From positions 1 to 7,301 of the forward strand of contig CAJXBY010000135.1 of NCBI GenBank assembly GCA_913051905.1: a stretch of 7,301 bases of DNA, written 5' to 3'. This DNA comes from an uncultured Gammaproteobacteria bacterium (GTDB lineage Bacteria > Pseudomonadota > Gammaproteobacteria > Arenicellales > UBA868). Both the position numbers and the translations under genes were made by a program. Below are positions 5,005 to 7,301 of the stretch, piece after piece (within the stretch, counting starts at the first letter, position 1; each line of letters begins with the position of its first letter). The notes beneath the pieces are model-generated. The model had not been told where the DNA came from. It did no database searches and worked only from the letters and a program-made list of their open reading frames with translations.

Positions 5005-6621
5005 TTAGCCCCGACGTTTGTCTGCTCTGAAGTCGATCACTCCCGGCAGGCTGCGCGGGTCAGTGTCCGAAGAGAAGATCTGGGTCTTTTGGACTTTCTG
5101 GGTTCCGGTGGTGGGCAGGGTCTCACAGAACAGTATGTAACCTGGCGCTTTGAAGTAGGCCAGCCGGTCCATGCACCAGTTGAAAAGGGTTCGTGCATTG
5201 TCGACCGTAGCGTCTTCACCCGGCATGACGACGATGCAGGCAAACACTTCTTCTTCACGGAGGTCATCGGGTACCCCGATGACTGCGGCCTGGGCGACGG
5301 TTTCGTGGATCTGAAGCGCTGCTTCGACCTCGGCGGCCGAGATGTTCTCGCCCGACCGACGGATGATGTTCTTGTTACGGTCGACAAAATACAGCATGCC
5401 CTCTTCATCCTGGCGTACCGTGTCCCCGGTGTGGAACCAGCCGCCCCGCCAGGCTTCTGCGGTGGCACCGTCGTTCTTGTAATAAGCCGAGAAAAAGCCA
5501 GTAGTGGGATGATCGGCGCTATGTCGGACGAGCAGCTCACCGGCAGTGCCGGGACCAACGTCCTGATCGCGCTCGTCGACCACGCGGGCTTCAAGCCCTG
5601 CGACGGCCCGACCGAAGGCACGACTGCCGACCGCGCGCGGCTCGTGGTTGTCGGTATAGATCCGGCCGGTTTCGGTCATGCCCCAGACCTCGACCATGGG
5701 AAAACCGAAGCGGCGCTCGAAGGCAGCGTGGTGATCAGGATCGATGCCCGCACCCAGCCCGAACTTGACCCTGTGCCGGGTTTCTTCCGGGACAGGCGGC
5801 TGGTTGAGAAGCAGCGGCGGCACTACGCCGAGGTAGTGGATCGCCGTTGCCTGGGTAGCGGTGACGTCCTGCCACCAGCTCTTCGGGTGAAAACGGTCCG
5901 GTGAGATAAGGCAGTTGCCCGAACACATCATGGCCGTTGCGGTCACGGCGAGCGCATTCATGTGATAGAGCGGCAGCGGGTTGAGCACCCGCTCCCGGCC
6001 GGGTTCCATCGACAGTTGTCCGCCCAACGCCAGGTACCACTCGCCGGCGGTAATGAAGTAGTCGTTACTGAGAATGCAGCCTTTGGGTCTCCCGGTGGTA
6101 CCAGAGGTGTAGAGCATGGCGCATTCGGTGTCACGTCCCGGTGCTGCGCTGGAAAGGCTCAGGGCGGTTGGCGCCGCGGGCGGATTGTGCGCTGGCAAGG
6201 TGCTGTGATCGATGACCGGCGGTTGCAGTGGGCATTCCTGGCTGGCTTTTTCAAGGTCGGCAAGCCGTGATGGAATGCCAACGGCAAGCACGGCATCGGC
6301 GTGGTCCAGCTGATAGACGATCTCGTCGTGCCGGTAGTCTGGGTTGACCGGCACGATCGATGCACCAAGGCTGTTGAGAGCGAGATAGTGGACGAAAAAC
6401 GCCGGGCGGTTTTCAAGCAGCAGCGCGACTCGATGGCCAGAGCCATAACCGGCTTGGGCATAGCACTCACCGGCTTGCAGTGCCTGTTCAAGCATCCACC
6501 GATAGGAAAACTCCGCCCCTTCAGGAAAATAATCACGCGTTGGCCTGGCCGGCACGCACAGAAACGGCGCATCGGGGCAACGCCCGGCGGTGGCCTGGAA
6601 GACTTCGAACACGCTGTTCAT
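5005..6621 (-). CDS. ATP-dependent (AMP-forming) acyl-CoA ligase
   Basis: A 538-residue adenylate-forming enzyme (ANL superfamily), normal length for an acyl-CoA synthetase. It activates a carboxylate with ATP to an acyl-adenylate and transfers it to CoA. The core motifs occur in order: the P-loop YTSGTTGRPKG (171-181), GMTET (314-318), the TGD hinge-region motif in GWFHTGD (394-400), DRNKNIIRRSGENI (414-427), and the C-terminal Lys509 in TGTQKVQKTQI, at the position of the catalytic lysine. The general pattern recalls CaiC-like and short- or medium-chain acyl-CoA ligases, but the substrate cannot be read from sequence. It is the first gene of the minus-strand series and diverges from the deacetylase-like gene across 157 bp. 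ATG 6621 begins a normal family N-terminus; only a distant, weak AGAGGG ribosome-site candidate is seen. No signal peptide or membrane segment is visible. Confidence 0.92.
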   Translation of the reverse strand: MNSVFEVFQATAGRCPDAPFLCVPARPTRDYFPEGAEFSYRWMLEQALQAGECYAQAGYGSGHRVALLLENRPAFFVHYLALNSLGASIVPVNPDYRHDEIVYQLDHADAVLAVGIPSRLADLEKASQECPLQPPVIDHSTLPAHNPPAAPTALSLSSAAPGRDTECAMLYTSGTTGRPKGCILSNDYFITAGEWYLALGGQLSMEPGRERVLNPLPLYHMNALAVTATAMMCSGNCLISPDRFHPKSWWQDVTATQATAIHYLGVVPPLLLNQPPVPEETRHRVKFGLGAGIDPDHHAAFERRFGFPMVEVWGMTETGRIYTDNHEPRAVGSRAFGRAVAGLEARVVDERDQDVGPGTAGELLVRHSADHPTTGFFSAYYKNDGATAEAWRGGWFHTGDTVRQDEEGMLYFVDRNKNIIRRSGENISAAEVEAALQIHETVAQAAVIGVPDDLREEEVFACIVVMPGEDATVDNARTLFNWCMDRLAYFKAPGYILFCETLPTTGTQKVQKTQIFSSDTDPRSLPGVIDFRADKRRG

Positions 6622-6778
6622 GTCAATTGACCGGTAGGCACCCTCTGCGGATCGTTTCCGTCGACACGGTATCAGATCGACTCTCGGGTTAGTAGCCGTC
6701 CGCTTTTCGCAGAAAATTTCCTCACGTTAGAATCAGTCCGGATTAGAAACGACGGGTCACTGAACCCCGGGGAATCGT
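6622..6778. other. Divergent intergenic region between ligase and deacetylase-like gene
   Basis: This 157-bp spacer must hold the start signals of two divergent genes. A plus-strand promoter candidate is listed separately. A small inverted repeat TTTTC-GCA-GAAAA (6704-6716) overlaps its -35 region. On the minus strand no good -35/-10 pair for the ligase was found by eye. Confidence 0.5.
6706..6733 (+). promoter_or_regulatory. Candidate promoter of the deacetylase-like gene
   Basis: A -35-like TTCGCA (6706-6711, four of six matches) and a -10 TAGAAT (6728-6733, five of six) are 16 bp apart. Expected transcription would start near 6740, about 39 nt before ATG 6779. The -35 overlaps a short inverted repeat that could be an operator. 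Weak evidence overall. Confidence 0.4.
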
Positions 6779-7301
6779 ATGTCGCGCAAAACAGGACTGG
6801 TCTGGCATGAGCTCTACATGTGGCACAACACGGGCAAATACGCCGGGGTCATGCCACCTGGCCTCACGGTACAACCCTACGAGCACTCGGAAAACCCTGA
6901 GACCAAAAGGCGGTTCAAGAACCTGATGGATGTTGCCGGTCTCACCGAACAGTTGGTTGCGGTCTCTCCTCGACCAGCGACAGAAGCGGAAATCATGTTG
7001 CTTCACGAACCGGCGTATCTGGAGAAGATCAAAGCCCTGAACGAAACCGGAGGTGAAGCCGGCAAGGGCACCCCGATGGGGGTCGGGTCGTATGATATCG
7101 CTTTGCTCGCTGCAGGTGGCGTGATTGAACTCGCGGATGCGTTGCTCGACCAGCGTGTTGACAATGGCTATGCGCTGGTCAGACCCCCGGGTCACCATGC
7201 CAAGGCGGATATGGGCATGGGATTCTGCATCTTCTGCAACGGTGCAATCGCCGGTCTGCATGCCTTGAAGCATCGCGGCCTGGAACGTATCGCCTATGTG
7301 G
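6779..7301 (+). CDS. Class II histone-deacetylase-like / acetylpolyamine amidohydrolase-like protein (partial)
   Basis: The frame opens at ATG 6779 and reaches the window edge after 174 codons with no stop; the C-terminal half is missing. The sequence matches the bacterial HDAC-like deacetylase family: an N-terminal TGLVWHELYMWHNTG (5-19), a YALVRPPGHHA block with the paired His139-His140 (131-141), and MGFCIFCNGAIAG (147-159). These enzymes are zinc hydrolases that remove acyl groups from amines such as acetylpolyamines. The Asp/His/Asp zinc ligands would follow just beyond the window edge and cannot be checked. Family members often have FCIFNN where this protein has FCIFCN. The ribosome site is weak (GGGGAA, 4 nt from ATG). 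The gene diverges from the acyl-CoA ligase. The deacetylase fold is well supported; the natural substrate is not known. Confidence 0.85.
   Translation, partial: MSRKTGLVWHELYMWHNTGKYAGVMPPGLTVQPYEHSENPETKRRFKNLMDVAGLTEQLVAVSPRPATEAEIMLLHEPAYLEKIKALNETGGEAGKGTPMGVGSYDIALLAAGGVIELADALLDQRVDNGYALVRPPGHHAKADMGMGFCIFCNGAIAGLHALKHRGLERIAYV

Noticed and set aside
4891..5904. Long plus-strand open frame of 337 codons
   Set aside because: It runs antisense to the acyl-CoA ligase, which shows all the ANL motifs in order. Long antisense frames are common in GC-rich genes.
6743..7273. Minus-strand open frame of 176 codons
   Set aside because: It is antisense to the deacetylase-like gene, which has the RPPGHH motif and the expected N-terminus.

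Overview
The window looks like a Gram-negative bacterial chromosome segment, most likely Pseudomonadota. The evidence is a Sec-type signal peptide on a repeat-rich secreted protein, a perfect CRP-type palindrome, sigma70-like promoter elements, and GC-rich metabolic genes resembling proteobacterial families. The genus cannot be told from the sequence. The metabolic part (about 1102-7301) is GC-rich. The left part (about 670-1100) is visibly poorer in GC: sample lines count 42-52%, against up to 75% in the metabolic genes. It reads like a more variable accessory segment.

Layout, left to right. (1) 1-671, minus strand: the N-terminal part of a secreted protein made of 17-residue NTAxG-type repeats; its C-terminus lies beyond the window. 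(2) 672-874: a divergent intergenic region with a perfect TGTGA-N6-TCACA site. (3) 875-1105, plus strand: a 76-residue Nif11-type leader peptide with a short CysCys-containing tail, which is a candidate RiPP precursor with no modification or export genes in view. (4) 1102-6621, minus strand, in order of transcription: an AMP-forming acyl-CoA ligase, a MetF-type methylenetetrahydrofolate reductase, a LeuB-type beta-decarboxylating dehydrogenase, and a ThDP-dependent 2-oxoacid decarboxylase of the acetolactate synthase/AruI type. (5) 6779-7301, plus strand: the N-terminal part of a class II histone-deacetylase-like (acetylpolyamine amidohydrolase-like) enzyme that runs off the window.

The four minus-strand enzymes share orientation with gaps of 72-119 bp. 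A good sigma70-like promoter sits before metF, so metF, leuB and the ThDP gene may form one transcript. The ligase and the deacetylase-like gene diverge from a shared 157-bp region. The set fits catabolism of an amine- or guanidine-containing compound better than branched-chain amino acid synthesis, but that is inference.

Most worth a second look: the orphan Nif11 peptide, whose stop codon overlaps that of the convergent ThDP gene in one TTAA; the CRP-type box between the secreted repeat protein and the peptide gene; and the LeuB homologue, where Phe145 replaces the normally invariant catalytic Tyr.
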